Shown here: piece after piece, positions 20,049 through 32,402 of the stretch | Layout of the letters: each line of letters begins with the position of its first letter | Position numbering within the stretch: the first letter of the stretch is position 1 | Assembly (NCBI GenBank): GCA_031769625.1 | Contig: JAUIMM010000636.1 | Coordinates: 6,778,501-6,842,500, forward strand | From: Taudactylus pleione | Taxonomy: Eukaryota > Chordata > Amphibia > Anura > Myobatrachidae | Direction of reading: 5' to 3' | Length of the DNA stretch: 64,000 bases | Translations under genes and position numbers: made by a program | Notes under the pieces: generated by a model | Seen by the model: only the letters and a program-made list of their open reading frames with translations | Databases searched by the model: none | What the model was told of the DNA's origin: nothing

Positions 20049-20285
20049 TCATTTTATGAACATCATCTTCTCCACATTTTGTGGAAGCAACCTCCTACGC
20101 CTTTTGCTGACAAGGTTCCCGGCTGCACTAAACACTCTTTCGGAGTACACACTGGAGGGGGGGCAACTCAGGTAAAATAGAGCCAGTTTGTACAGGGACA
20201 TCCAAATTGCTTCTTTTTCCTGCCAGTACAGGTACGGACTGTCTGACATGCCTACTTGGATGCTGTCACCGATGTAATCCTTTAA
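20049..20285 (-). pseudogene. hAT-2 transposase C-terminal fragment
   Basis: On the minus strand this encodes DYIGDSIQVGMSDSPYLYW through the dimerisation block SVYSERVFSAAGNLVS to QNVEKMMFIK, in one unbroken frame, unlike hAT-1. Upstream, the frame runs straight into the repeat array at about 20280, so only the last fifth of the enzyme survives. The codons before DYIGD are repeat sequence, not protein homology. The acidic tail continues leftward to about 19920 but is shortened. Confidence 0.85.
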
Positions 20286-21130
20286 CAGACAGACGCACGC
20301 TTGTCGCTGCTGCTTTAAGGATGCAGGTGCGGCTACAGCCCACACATTTCACAAAGACAGAAAAAAAAGGAAGAATATTTTTATTGTTTGTGGAGCGCAC
20401 TTTGAGGGTGTCACCACCCTTTAACAGACAGACGCACGCTTGTCGCTGCTGCTTTAAGGATGCAGGTGCGGCTACAGCCCACACATTTCACAAAGACAGA
20501 AAATATTTTTTTTTTTGGTTTAGAGTGTACTTTGGGGGTTACAGCACCCTTTAACGGTCAAGCCAGCCGGCCCTTTACTTATGACACAGGCGCACGCTTG
20601 GCACTACTTTGTTGATGCACGTGCGGCTACTGCGCACACAATTCACAAACACAGAAAATATTTTATTTGGTTTAGAGTGTACTTTGGGGGTTACAGCACC
20701 CTTTAACGGTCAAGCCAGCTGGCCCTTTACTTATGACACAGGCGCACGCTTGGCACTACTTTGTTGATGCACGTGCGGCTACTGCGCACACAATTCATAA
20801 ACACAGAAAAAATATTTTGTTATTTGGTTTGGAGTGTACTTTGGGGGTTACAGCACCCTTTAACGGTCAAGCCAGCTGGCCCTTTACTTATGACACAGGC
20901 GCACGCTTGGCACTACTTTGTTGATGCACGTGCGCCTACTGCGCACACAATTCACAAACACAGAAAATTTTTTTTTTTTGGTTTGGACTCGAGTGTACTT
21001 TGGGGGTTACAGCACCCTTTAACGGTCAAGCCAGCCGGCCCTTTACTTATGACACAGGCGCACGCTTGGCACTACTTTGTTGATGCACGTGCGGCTACTG
21101 CTCACACAATTCACAAACACAGAAAATATT
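20276..21130 (-). repeat. hAT-2 tandem repeats: type B then type A
   Basis: Two type-B units (about 139 bp; CAGACAGACGCACGCTTGTC) occupy 20276-20504. Near 20505 the sequence changes into four type-A units whose TGATGCACGTGCG blocks start at 20613, 20765, 20922 and 21081. All four type-A units keep the CACGTG E-box; type-B units have CAGGTG instead. The A array matches 2351-3640 of hAT-1. Confidence 0.88.
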
Positions 21131-21709
21131 TTATTTTTTAGCACTTGGGGGGAGCACCCCTGATGGACAGAGCACCCCCTGGACAACACTATAGCACCCC
21201 TTTAGGACTGGGACACTGCACAGGACTTTGGAGTGGACACAGCCCCTATGGACAACTGACTGCACAACACAGTCCAGCCAGCCCCTATGGACTTTGAAGT
21301 AGTGGACACAGCCCCTATTAACAACAGCAGCACAGCACAACACAGCCAGCCCCTATGGACTTTGAAGTAGTGGACACAGCCCCTATGGACAACAGCAGCA
21401 CAGCGCAGCACAGCACAGCACAACACTACTCTGCACTACACTACACTACACTAAACAGCCCAGCCAGCCCTAACTCCCACCCTCCCTCTTCACTGTCCAC
21501 AGCCGAGTGAGAAAATGGCGCCGACGCGGGTACCTTATATAGTATCCAAAACCCACGAGACCCGGAAGGCGGGATGATGACGTTTTGCCTCGATTTCAGA
21601 TCCGAGTCAGGCGGGAAAAGTCGAGCCTGACTCGGATCGGCCTCGGATCGGGGGGGCTCGGGGGGGTTCGGATTTCAGAAATCCGAACCCGCTCACCCCT
21701 GTTTTAAAG

Positions 21710-22140
21710 TCATTGAGATGTAAATAGTATTGCCTTTAAAAAAAAATAGAACATTTATTGTAAATAGTTTATGCTTTCTTTAAAGCTACACATAATATAG
21801 ACCAGGCGAATCAATTGTTTACCCCTTTACAATGGTGGTTGATGTGACTGTTAAAACAGGAGGACTAATTACAGGTCGCAATCTCTTGGTTGCAGCTTGT
21901 AATCCAAGCTCTGGAATGCTAGCAGATCTGGCTTGACAATCTTACACAGATCCAGTAATAATAAATTATAAGGCAACCTTTGTTGACTTTTGTTGTTTTT
22001 CTTAAATAAGTTTAATAACCCAAAAGAGTCATGGTGAATAGCGCAGAGGTCTGTATAACTTTTAATGGATTATGGAATGAACAATCCATTGCAGTACTAT
22101 TCCCCCAGTAAACTGGAAAATGTGTCAAAACACTACTGTG
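21710..22140. other. Non-coding DNA, no gene recognised
   Basis: AT-rich sequence with no recognised feature. Confidence 0.4.
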
Positions 22141-22141
22141 C

Positions 22142-22434
22142 AGGAGGCTATTCATTTAGTCTCCCACGGTTGACCGATAGCCTTGTTAACACATGTTAAA
22201 CACATGCGTTAACTCGGGTTATCAGGTGCAAACACACAGGATCCAGGATAAGTTCATGGACCTATGCAATAAATGGCAGTTATCACCTGATGACTGCACA
22301 GTTAATGAGGATTTCTTTTCGCGTCTCAGGAGACCCCAAAAAAAATCCCCAATAAACGGTGCTAATTAAATATGGGCCGGCGTTCAAATCAGCACCATTT
22401 ATGTTTAGGCGGCTAATTGAATTCTGCCCTAAAA
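22142..22434. mobile_element. Possible MITE with CATTTAG/CTAATTG-type ends
   Basis: The right end GGCGGCTAATTGAATTCTGCCC is partly mirrored by GGAGGCTATTCATTTAGTCTCC at the left. The termini are diverged and I see no clear target duplication. The right end resembles GGGCAGTATTCAATTAG at 34206. Non-coding. Confidence 0.4.
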
Positions 22435-22980
22435 CTTGGAAGATCAGAACCTACAAATTAATTATAAGATATGGCATTATGCTCTGTGTTAAGAGGGCCA
22501 ATGAAGCCTGGTTGCAGACATGATTTGCAGTCAATTGCTATCTAAAACACAAGAGATCAAATTATACATTAGCTCAGCTCTAGAGCAGGCACTAAATTAC
22601 CAAGTGGGTAGAGTTATTTATGAAGAATTCAAAGAATTACAAATATAGTTTTACTACATTGCCTACAAGAGATACTGTAGTTGCATTTCTTTCTAATGTG
22701 TAATAATTTGTGCCTAGCCACATACTTTTTTTTATTTACAGATCCTCTTCAATATTCCACATTAGAACATACTTTATCTTAAGATAATGTTTTACTTTTT
22801 AACTTGGATTCTATTCGTATCATGTATAATTATTACATGGATTGCTCACTTTTAACTATCATCCAATAGACCATCAGATTAGTGGGAGACCCTTCTGCTA
22901 TTATAGAGTTCAACCATACACTTCAAGTGAGTACTCAGACTCTGAAGCTTGTATAGATATCATACATGGTTCTGCCTTTA
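22435..22980. other. Non-coding DNA, no gene recognised
   Basis: AT-rich DNA. The last 70 bp are a diverged duplicate of 23320-23385 on the far side of the next MITE. Confidence 0.4.
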
Positions 22981-22983
22981 TGT

Positions 22984-23312
22984 TGCCCATCCACTAGATG
23001 ATTAAATTGAATGATTGAACGATAAAGATATTGTTATCGTTATCGTTCAATAATCGTTTGCAAATCGTTCACTAAAATGTCTGAAATGACCAGCGATGCG
23101 CGTTTCCGCTGGTCACTTTAGACATCTATCATCGTACAAACATGCTGGACAACCTCAAGATAACGTCAGGTTGAGCATGTTAGCAGATGATTGATGTTCC
23201 TACACTGAACAACTGCTCATTCAGTATAGGCACATCAAGGACTGACAAATGACTGCGCGGTTACAATGTCATAATCGTGCAGTCTTTAGCCTGTCTTCTA
23301 GTGGATGGGCAG
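22984..23312. mobile_element. MITE with TGCCCATCCACTAG termini
   Basis: The left end TTGCCCATCCACTAGATGA mirrors the right end TCTTCTAGTGGATGGGCAGT. Inside, an imperfect 19-bp stem (17 matches) lies at about 23080-23130 (ATGACCAGCG with CGCTGGTCA). Length is about 330 bp with no coding frame. A target duplication is not clear. Confidence 0.65.
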
Positions 23313-23385
23313 TATTAGAGCGGTCAACCTCACCCTTCAGATGACTAATCAGGCTCTGAAGCTTATATAGATCTTATACATGGTT

Positions 23386-24030
23386 TGAAATAGTATATTA
23401 TAAAAAGCTGTACCTAAAATATTTTTTAATGGGACAAAAAAAAAATTCATATACTGTTGATCTATAATGCTGACCACAAGGTGGACAATCATATGCAGGT
23501 CTTCTTTTTGCACAAGAATGATATGATCTGGGTTGCAATATTGGACAGATCTGGACATTTAGCACTGAGTCAAGATCAGACTCTCATATGGACAATTGTG
23601 TCTAGCTCCAATAAAATTGTAAGCAAGCAGCACTCATTATGCTATATTCAATCATCTCTGTAGCAAGTAGCAACCATTTGATAAAACATAGATCTATGTA
23701 CTGTGTAAGCTGTGTTTACACAGCAGTAATAAGTCCAGCAAACCTATGGTATTTCTAAAAATAAAAAGTCCACATAATCAAAACATAAAGATAACAAGAA
23801 AGATAACTTGGATTGTTTGCTTTGAAGAACGATGAAACACATAACATTCTTAATTTTGAAGACATCTACTATTCTCTGTAAAGAATAGTATGACAAGCAA
23901 CAGTCGCCCAAGCTTGACCACTGATGCTTTTATCAAATGAATCTTAATAGCACACTTTGTTAAGAACTATCTAAGTTATATTAAATAGTATAAACTGGAT
24001 TTCAAGAGGATTTTAGAAGAAAAGCCATTT
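23386..24030. other. Non-coding DNA, no gene recognised
   Basis: AT-rich sequence, no recognised feature. Confidence 0.4.
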
Positions 24031-24785
24031 ATATAGATATATGCCCTGGACCATTTTTGTTGGATTTGGATTTGGCTCTGGTTTGTCATTCGGTTTTGGA
24101 TTTTCATTTTTTTTTTAAACTAAAATGACATAATTTAGCCCTTTTTTTGTTCCTAAAGTAATAATAACCTAAAACCACAAATGGTTTATAGGGGCACCTG
24201 AAAAAATGGCACTAGGATAAAGTGCACCAAACAGTACAAACAACAGAACTACAGTATATTTTCTGTTTTTGAACTTGCAGCTCGGGTTAAACTGTGTGGT
24301 TCATGGAGCTTATAGTGAAGAAAGCGCACTAGGGTAAAGTGCACCAAACAGTACAATTTACAGCAGATTACAGCACAGCATGCAGTATGCTCCCTATACA
24401 CAGTCACTTTATATACTGCACATCCACTTGTGAGTCAGGAGTCTCAGCACAGCCAATACAACAGAGTATAGCACAGCACACAGAAGCGTGCGGTGTGCCC
24501 TCTATACACAGTCACTTTAGAGTACAGCCACTCATCTACACAGCACAGCCTGATTGAATACAGCAGAGTACAGTGCAGCAAACAGCAGTGTACAACACTG
24601 TGAAATGGCACCGAGTCCAGGTCACAGCGCCTTATATAGAATACAAGTCACGCGAGATTCTGACAATGGGAGGATGACACTCGAAAGTGGGATCCGAGTC
24701 TGGTGGGAACACCGTGGCTTGAGTGGACTCTGATACCCAGTTTTCACAGCAGTTCAGATTCCTTGGAGGTGCTAGGCTGTCTGGT
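24030..24785 (-). mobile_element. Old relic related to the hAT-1 family
   Basis: Sequence at 24050-24190 (TTTGGATTTGG, CTAAAATGACATAATTTAGC, AATAATAACC) is a diverged form of the hAT right end. Sequence at 24600-24730 (ATGGCACCGAGTCCAGG, CCTTATATAGAATA, GATCCGAGTCTGG) is a diverged form of the left promoter end. Between them lie degenerate CACAGCACAGC-type repeats. Order and orientation match hAT-2. It is an older, non-coding member; exact ends are not clear. Confidence 0.6.
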
Positions 24786-26760
24786 TTTAAAAGTATTTTT
24801 TAGGGATTTGAATTTGTTTGTGTGATTTAATAGACTAAAGGATTACCTTAGAGTCAGGAGGGTGATTAGGTGACAGTATACAGTATAGTCTGTGGGATGT
24901 TATGTACAATATCCTTCTAGCCAGTTTGCTTCATAAGTGTAGGCGTGGCCCCTGCAGTGTCAAGATGCATCAGAGTCTAATGCAGTTTGGTTCTTCGCTG
25001 CTTGTCCTTCTGAATACTCTCTTACAAGCTGGGAGGGTTAGAAGGTAAGTGGTAATGTGGCATGGTGCAGGATCTAATATCACAAAATTGACAATCAGCT
25101 GGATTGTAAATGGTAAACAGACAGAGGCCAGTATCATAGGCACAGATACATAAATTGTTACAGCCAAATGTTTGGGTCACAGGCACAGATTCATAAATGA
25201 TTAGCAGGCAGGGTCTGGTACATGGAATAATAAAGTATAATTCAGGAATACTGTAGCTAGATTTGGGACCTAATACTCTGGCACCGAATGGTGCCCAGAG
25301 TGTGTTTAAGTAGGTTCCTTAATTTTGTGATTTTCTATATAAATGACACACCCAATTGAATGCATGTTCCCTACTTTTATTTGCAAAAAAGGTATATATT
25401 TAAAATACGATGGAACCACTCTGCAGAAAAACATTCAAGTGTAAAGTTAAATAAATATTTGTTTGCATACAATTAAGTTTAGTAATACTCAAATTTGAAA
25501 TGCTGTTTATTATGGTTTTGATAGGAACCATTGAAAGAATATAAACTAATATAAATAAAAGGCATACATTATATACAAGTAAAATAGGGTTTCCATTCAA
25601 ATTGCGTACGCTGGTTCCCCAAGATGAGCATTAATAGATATTATACCCTATAATGAAATATTTTGTCCAGTCCTTTATTAGTCAACATCTGGAGTTCTGG
25701 AAAAAAAAATTCTCCCATAATGGTAAGAGCCGGCAGTCCCCTGAGTGGCATTTCCGGTAGTCTGTTTACATTTCCATGTTTATCTTATCCGCAGTCAGGA
25801 TAGATGTGGTTATTGCAAACTACTGTACATGAATTGCACAGTAAGCATCTGACTAAAGCATTTGAACATCTGCTTGTATCTCTACTCCCCTTATTCACAT
25901 TCTAATGGTCTGACTGCTTTAAATATTTTGGCATATTTGTGTGTGAAACTTAGTTGCATTATATTTGTTTTCCTTATTCTCCAGGTATTTATGATGTCTA
26001 ACTAAATTCAGTGCTTGAGTCGCCCATTTCAGCACAAAGTTGCAAATTAATAGCTTTAAAATATATTAACATTTTGGAATGCTGCATGTCTTCAACAAAG
26101 TGTGCCAATAGGGGAGATGCATCAAACTTTGTAAAGAGCAGACGAAGGAGTTGCCATAGCACCCAATCAGCTTTTCATTCTCATTTACAGAATGTACTAA
26201 ATAAATAATAGCTAGAATCTTATGGGCAACTAATTTTATACATCTCTCTCTATGGGGTCTCTTCATCATCACTTAATTTCTAAAAAAAAGCTGGTGAAAA
26301 TTAACATTTTCACCTAGTATTGCAGAAATTATGTGTCAGGGCAATTCATTATAAAGGTAACACAGAAGATATCACTGATATCTCCTGCTTACCTTTCTGC
26401 CCCGATCTGGCCTACTGTCTCCATACATTAGTATGGAGACCTAAATTCATCAGAGCTTGACTGCATAAGCCTTCACCATCTTCAGATGGGATGGAGTCCC
26501 AGTTGTGAAGAGGGAACCCCACTGGATGTGACACATGCGAAGTAGCACTGCTGAGTCAGACTTGTCAGTGCTAAGTTTCACCACTACTAAAGTAGCAGTG
26601 AAAGGATTCATGGTGGACAGCTGATCTTCGGTACAGCTGTCTCCACTCTAGTGCTCACAGAGAGTTAGATATTTAATTATTGATGGCCACCTGGCTCCAG
26701 ATATTTAACATAATGAATAGGCCCCTATGCCTACCTAGGGGAATATGCTAATCCAATATA
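24786..26760. other. Non-coding DNA, no gene recognised
   Basis: About 2 kb of AT-rich DNA with short frames only. The segment 26140-26240 (GTTGCCATAGCACCCAATCAGC, GGGCAACTAATTTTA) resembles the GTTGCCCATAGTAACCAATC palindromic MITE at 42039-42215, in a decayed state. No gene is supported. Confidence 0.45.
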
Positions 26761-27466
26761 TTACAGTTTTGGTTTTAAATAGTTTTTATTGATCGAAAAA
26801 AGAAACATTATACATCAACAATAGACATGGAAAAGGGTGCAAAATAGCAGTACAAGAAAGTATTGATTCACACTATATATGGAATAATAAGTTGTCCAGT
26901 TTATTATGGAATGGGTTGATTAGAGTACAAAGAGAAACAATATATTCAGCATAAAATAACAATAATGCATTCATAACATACAGATGCCCCAGTTACATTG
27001 TTGCTGATTGTGCCACAAATGTGAGCATGCATTGCACCATGTGGTGACCCACGCCTGCATATGCTACGGTACACTATGGCGTGCAGTGCGATCACACCAA
27101 GCAGTCCTATGGAGGCATGGGTGCAAACACAGTGTCCGTATCCGCTCATGGCCGTGCATCTTGCGCCAGCAGGAAGGATGTAACTGGGCATATCTGTATA
27201 ATGCTACATTAGGATCCGTTTGTTATGAAAAAATATAAAGTCGCTAAAATGGAGGTGATCCCATAGATAGTACCTCCAACTTGTACCATGTGGTAAGGCT
27301 AACTACTTTCCTGAGAAATTCTGTCATGGGAGAAGACACCCGGCGTATATAAGGAAGCCAGATGGAAAATAATTTTTAGTGAACAACCAATCCATTTGAC
27401 ATAAGTACATTAATCTAAGTAGCATTAGAGAAATCGGGATGGTCAGCATTATCCATTGAGATAAAA

Positions 27467-27923
27467 TCATTTGATGCAGCAGCAACCCGAACTAATAGTA
27501 AACGAAGGCCTTGAGAGTGAAGATTTTTGTCTGGTATTGGTATTGTAATTCAAAAAAGCCCAACTCATGTGAACCGTGAATGATGTATCTAATTCAATAT
27601 TAATGTAGTTTTGGACTGCATCCCAAAAGGTTTTTACTACCGGGCAAAAACACATAGAATTAGCTAAATCTCTTTCAGGTGCCTGACATTTGAAATAGTT
27701 TGAGTTATCAGGATCCCTATAAAAGAGCACAATTTTGTTAATAAGCCCTATGCAGCAGTTTATAGTTCATTTCAGCATAAGAGGATGAAACCAACTGTTT
27801 ATTCAATTGTACACAAAATCCAATATCCTGTTTCAAATCTTTCCCTGGAAAGACATCCTTCCATTTAGCCATCAATGTAGTTAATGTGGTCAAATCAATC
27901 TTATGTCTAGCATGAATAGACAA
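27467..27923 (-). pseudogene. L1 ORF2 C-terminal region
   Basis: Two short frames include KWKDVFPGKDLKQDIGFC and FKCQAPERDLANSMCFCPVV, followed by KTFWDAVQNYI. The pattern C-x2-4-C ... H/N-x-CP ... FW-V resembles the Cys-rich C-terminus of L1 ORF2. It is broken between the two frames. Confidence 0.6.
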
Positions 27924-28269
27924 GAGAAGTTGGGACTGGATTTTGCTGTTTCCACCGTATAGTACAATCTAAGGAGCCGGACAATTCAGCAGCTGGGAGC
28001 TGGGCAGGTATTTATTTCACATAGTTTCTAAGCAAAAAGAGGGATTTCAAAATAAGTGTATTTCTCTTTTAGCTGAGATAAAGTAAGTATTGCTGAACAA
28101 TCCATATCCAAAAACTGATATATACAGTACAGTAGACTGAAAACCCTGAAGATGCCAAGACCGAATAATCTCACTAGCCTCACCATTTTGAAAATTAAAA
28201 CCAATGGGAGGAATAAGAAATGAGAAAATTTAGATCCATCCTCTTCCTAAGAGTGCACGAAGCAATACA

Positions 28270-28905
28270 TCAAGTAATAAGGAGAGGGTTATCAAACAAA
28301 TTAGAGGGTATGTGGCCAGAAGAATTATGCAATAGATTTACCAAATCAATCTGCGGGCAGAAAGCTTGATTTATTGCCTTATAAACATAGTTATTGCATC
28401 CGCATATACAATCCAGAGCATATCTATAATTTGCTGCCAGGGCATAGTCTTGGATGCAACGTAAATTAATACCTCCCAGGTGCAGCGGTTGTTGCAGTTT
28501 AAATAAAGATATACTAGGGCACTTATATGCAGATTTAGATTTTGTTAGCGCCATGTTGATGACTTTTTGATCATGTTTACACAGTAGAAAAGGGATCATT
28601 TGGAGTGGGTAGAGGAGGCAGGGAAAGGATACAATTTGATTTGGTTAATAAAATACGGTATATTGGCCGAATACAGATCTGATAGTGAGGGAGGTATTCT
28701 CAATCCTAAATAAGTTAAATAATGTTGGGCCCAGCAAAAAAGAAACAAGGAACCCCATCCCTCTTAGCCTTGGTACAAAGAGCTAAACTTCTGTTTTATT
28801 AGGGTTAACAAGGAACCCCAATATTGAATTTAAATCTCTGAGTCTCTAAGAGAGATGGTATCACTAGTCTAGGTTCACTAAAATACAGTAGAAGATAATC
28901 AGCAA
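28270..28905 (-). pseudogene. L1 ORF2 reverse transcriptase, catalytic and thumb parts
   Basis: On the minus strand 28905-28880 reads SAFADYLLLYFS, the position of the FADD catalytic motif, with the second Asp changed to Tyr (TAT at 28895-28897). Further on (28599-28270), PLHLGGINLRCIQDYALAAN matches the conserved GG-x-N/L-P block after the thumb. The altered catalytic Asp alone should abolish polymerase activity. Stops separate the pieces. Confidence 0.72.
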
Positions 28906-29383
28906 AGGCTGATACTTTTATGTCCAATTATCCGATTTGGATCCTTTTCCAATTAGTATCTCTAACAAATGTTATAATCAACAGATCTAGTGCAATTAAA
29001 TAATATTTGGGAAAGGGGGCATCCTTGATGTGTACCCTGGTAGAGCGTAAAGGAAGGGGTATTAAGACCATTAATAGTCAGAAAAGCAGTAGGTTCACAT
29101 TATAGCATTTGAAAACGACAAGAGAACTCTGTGCCAAATTGTTGATGGTGAAGCACTCATAAAATATGGTTCCAGGAAATGTGGTCGAAAGCCTTATCTG
29201 CATCACAGCTGACTATGATAGAGTCACTATTAGACGAGCTGTATTAGTGAAGCATAGCAGCCACAAGTAAATGATGGACTGAGGTCCAACCTTTAACAAA
29301 CCTATTCTGGGCAGGGTGTAATATACAGGGGGAAAATTAGTTGCAAGCATTGCACAATCAATGTGGTGAACAACTTGAGATCC

Positions 29384-29792
29384 TTATTCAGTAAAGATAT
29401 CAGACGATATGATTGGTGTCGGGTCCTTGCCTGGTATCGGAAATACTACAATCCCAGCATCATTAATACCTAATAGGGATGGATTGCTCTCCATAAGAGA
29501 ATTGAATAACATCAGTAAATGGTTCATTAAATGTGGGGTCAGAATTTGAAAGTACTCATCCGGGCCAGGTGCTTTCCCTTTTTTTAACAATTTAGTCAGA
29601 GATGAGTTCCAATTCTGTAACTGGCTCTGTCAAAGAGGTCCTCTCAGCCTCTGTTAATATGGGCATGTTAGCATCTTTTAGGAATGACATTCCTAAAGCA
29701 GGCAAGTCAGGTGGAGCTGAATATAATGATTGATAGTAATTGAGAAACTCCTTTGATATATCATGTGTATCATTTACAATGTTAGAAGTCAC
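29384..29792 (-). pseudogene. L1 ORF2 reverse transcriptase, N-terminal part
   Basis: Two adjacent frames carry DISKEFLNYYQSLYSAP and then KKGKAPGPDEYFQIL followed by VFPIPGKDPTP. These are the well-known conserved blocks that precede the L1 reverse transcriptase palm (GKAPGPDG and PKPGKD). A one-base shift or stop lies at about 29590. Confidence 0.8.
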
Positions 29793-30019
29793 AGCAGTGA
29801 GTTTAAGACATTAGGGGGAGCAGAATATGACTGAATCAAATTAGCTAATAGATTGCCAGGCTCATTACCTTCAAGAAATTATTTGTTTAGTTGATGATCA
29901 TATGATAGCTGGGCACACTCAGGACACAGGGTATTATATAGGTGCTTCGCATTGACATATGTCTTCCTATTCTCAGATGAGTCCCATAGGAGTAAATCAT
30001 TGTATGCTTTAGACAAGGC

Positions 30020-30253
30020 TCAACTAAGTTCCTCTAATCTAACAGTAAACAAATTACATTTTCTGGCTATATATTCCATAATGTGACCATGAAGGATGGG
30101 TTTGGAAGCAGCCCAAAATAAATTAATGTCATCCACATGTGCTAAATTGTCATCCACATAATTAGTGAAGGCCTGTTCTAAATGTGCATGAAAATCAGGG
30201 GATTTAGTTAAATAAGTAGGAAACGTCCAATTAAAGGAGATAGGTACTGGCAA
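30020..30253 (-). pseudogene. L1 ORF2 linker between endonuclease and RT
   Basis: A 77-codon frame reads SFNWTFPTYLTKSPDFHAHL and INLFWAASKPILHGHIMEYI. This corresponds to the region after the L1 endonuclease, where the LWEA-K---RG pattern is conserved. It is a fragment with no independent function. Confidence 0.6.
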
Positions 30254-30599
30254 TTGTGAACCATATTAGGGCATGATCAGATATAGTAATCAAATCAACA
30301 CCAGTTTGCTCTACTCATCTAAAAAGAGAATAAGAAAGAAAACAAAAATCAATACTGGAAGAATAATGGGGATGGGAATAAAACATAAATTCTCTATTGG
30401 TAGTGTGTTGGCGTCTTCATGGATCACAGAGCTGTAAAGAATCTGTTAACAAAGTCAATGAAGGTGGTGGCTCACCTCTGTTATCATTAGAGCGTGCCAA
30501 CCTGTCCAGACCAAAGGACTTCACATAATTAAAATCTCTTCTCAAAATGTTCTCCTCCTCTGTTCAATCCTGTAATTTAACATAAAACTCAATGAAAAA

Positions 30600-30935
30600 A
30601 AAATCAGCTTGAGAAACATCCCACTAGAGTATACACATTATCATATAGGGATACCTTCAAAAACAAGTAACGTCCTTCAGGGCTATAAATAGAATCTTGT
30701 ATCTGATAAGAGAGGTTTTTATGAAACAAGATCATCTCTCCTCTACGTTTAGCAGTATAAGAAGCCACTTTTTATTCCCCAATCCAATTATTATGTAATT
30801 TATTAGGATCAGTGGATTTCCAATGCATTTCCTGTAGGAACGCAAAATCTGGTTGCATATGCTTTACGGAGGCTAATATCTTTTTTTTTCTTTACAGGAG
30901 GATTCAAACCCTCCACATTCCATTATATAAATGGA
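30600..30935 (-). pseudogene. L1 ORF2 endonuclease fragment
   Basis: On the minus strand this stretch reads WNVEGLNPPVKKKKIL, FLQEMHWKS and EGRYLFLKV, the pattern of the N-terminal apurinic-type endonuclease of L1 ORF2 with the catalytic Glu in LQE. A stop follows WIGE. The frame is interrupted and continues poorly toward 30250. Confidence 0.65.
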
Positions 30936-31532
30936 ATGTTTCTCTTGACTCTTAGCTCACTGGTAGATGTAGCAGCCATTGCTAACCTACCCCTGCTCTA
31001 TGCCAATATCCAAAAATGAAAAGCAATATGATACCAAGTTACCCCACCCATCCCAGTGAGCAGGTATGGGGAATAAGTATGTGTCCTAGAGTACCATGTC
31101 ATAAAACCATTCCATATATATAACCAGTGATATAACATGTTAACTAAAAAAAATATAATCAAAATATGTAAGGAGTTTAAATTTTAACAAAAACCAAACA
31201 TATGGCCATAAAGACCATGTATAATACAGCATGAAAATAATCAGATGAGTGGAAGAAAAGTAGGGGAAGGAATACCAGAGCAAGAAAAAATTCTATAAAC
31301 AGAACAGAGAACAGAAATGATATAGAGGGGGAATAGAAGTAAATATCTGAGAAAGTATCCTGATATAAAGGCAATATCGGGGGAAGTATAACCCAGTGGA
31401 CTGAGGAACAATTGTAACATCAGAGCATTTAAATATATCCCAATAATAAAACAACAATACAAGTAGTGCAAAAGTCAGCCAAGTTGAGATGACATATACC
31501 ACAAACATTGAGTGATAATCAGTCTGCATTAT

Positions 31533-32402
31533 TTACAGTTGATGTAGACTGTGCAGTAAGGGAGTCCACAAAGTTGCAAGCCATTTGAGGATCATCGAAA
31601 AAATAAGGTTTACCATCATGGAAGAGCCACAATGGATAAAGTAGAGCAAAGCGGTGACCCAAATCAAATAGGCGTTTGCAAAACTCTTGTCTCTGGTAGC
31701 CACCATATAGGAAAAATCCTGAAACAGGAGTAATTTATGTCCAACATAGTGAAGATCTGCATGCTTCCTATAAGCCTCAATGAGGTGTACTTTGTCCATG
31801 TAGTTTAGTATTCAGATAATAACTGGACATGGTCAATCTTGCCATGTTTGATGATCAGGTCCTATGCGGTGGACACCTTCCACTAACATGGGTCCTTGAT
31901 TGTGTTCATAGTCAAGTTCTTTGAGGAGCCATATTGAAACCAAGTGCATGAGGTCTTGCAATTTGACAGATTCCGGAGGTCCTATTATGTGCACATTTTC
32001 CTCCAATTTGTCTTGCATAGTGGTAAATGCCTTTTCTTGAGTGGACAATGTGAGGCATGATGTTGTTAAATGAGAAATCCGCTGTTCGGCATCAGCGAGG
32101 AGCCGAGGAGCTTGTTGATTTATCTGTATTAAAGAGTCTAAGGTTTCTTTTAATGGAGCTAATTTTTGATCCGATAATGCAGACAGAACCTCCATCAATT
32201 CCTGTGTTTTAAAAGTGCCAGGTGCTCCAGAAACTGTAACATTAGGTATAGGGTCACGAGGGCTGCCCCCTGAACCAAACATGGAACAGGGGAGGCTATC
32301 AGCAGATGGCATCTCCTTCCCTCTACCCATACCAGCCTGGCTGTTTCTTGGATCTCTAGCAGGCTTAGCAACAAATGTATCCATGATAGTAGTAGCTCTC
32401 AC
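31533..32402 (-). pseudogene. L1 ORF1 (nucleic-acid-binding protein), broken
   Basis: Two frames in order make up ORF1. The first (32402-31833) begins with a Ser/Pro-rich N-terminus. It then has a helical stretch from about residue 70 (TQELMEVLSALSDQK) that may form the coiled coil, and an RRM-like part with NVHIIGPPES. The second (31799-31533) has the C-terminal pattern seen in L1 ORF1 proteins, including LIEAYRKH and LLFQDFSYMVATRD. A frame break separates them at about 31800-31833. L1 ORF1 protein coats the RNA and acts as a chaperone. I judge identity from order and motif pattern. Confidence 0.72.

Larger units (their letters stand above)
19295..21701 (-). mobile_element. hAT-2: deletion derivative of the hAT-1 family
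   Basis: It starts TAGGGGTG and ends CACCCCTG and is flanked by a perfect 8-bp duplication, TTTTAAAG, at 19287-19294 and 21702-21709. Relative to hAT-1 it is inverted and only 2.4 kb long. It keeps both ends, the C-terminal transposase fragment, about two type-B and four type-A repeat units, and the promoter end with its hairpins. The N-terminal and catalytic parts are gone. It must have moved with transposase supplied by another copy. Confidence 0.92.
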
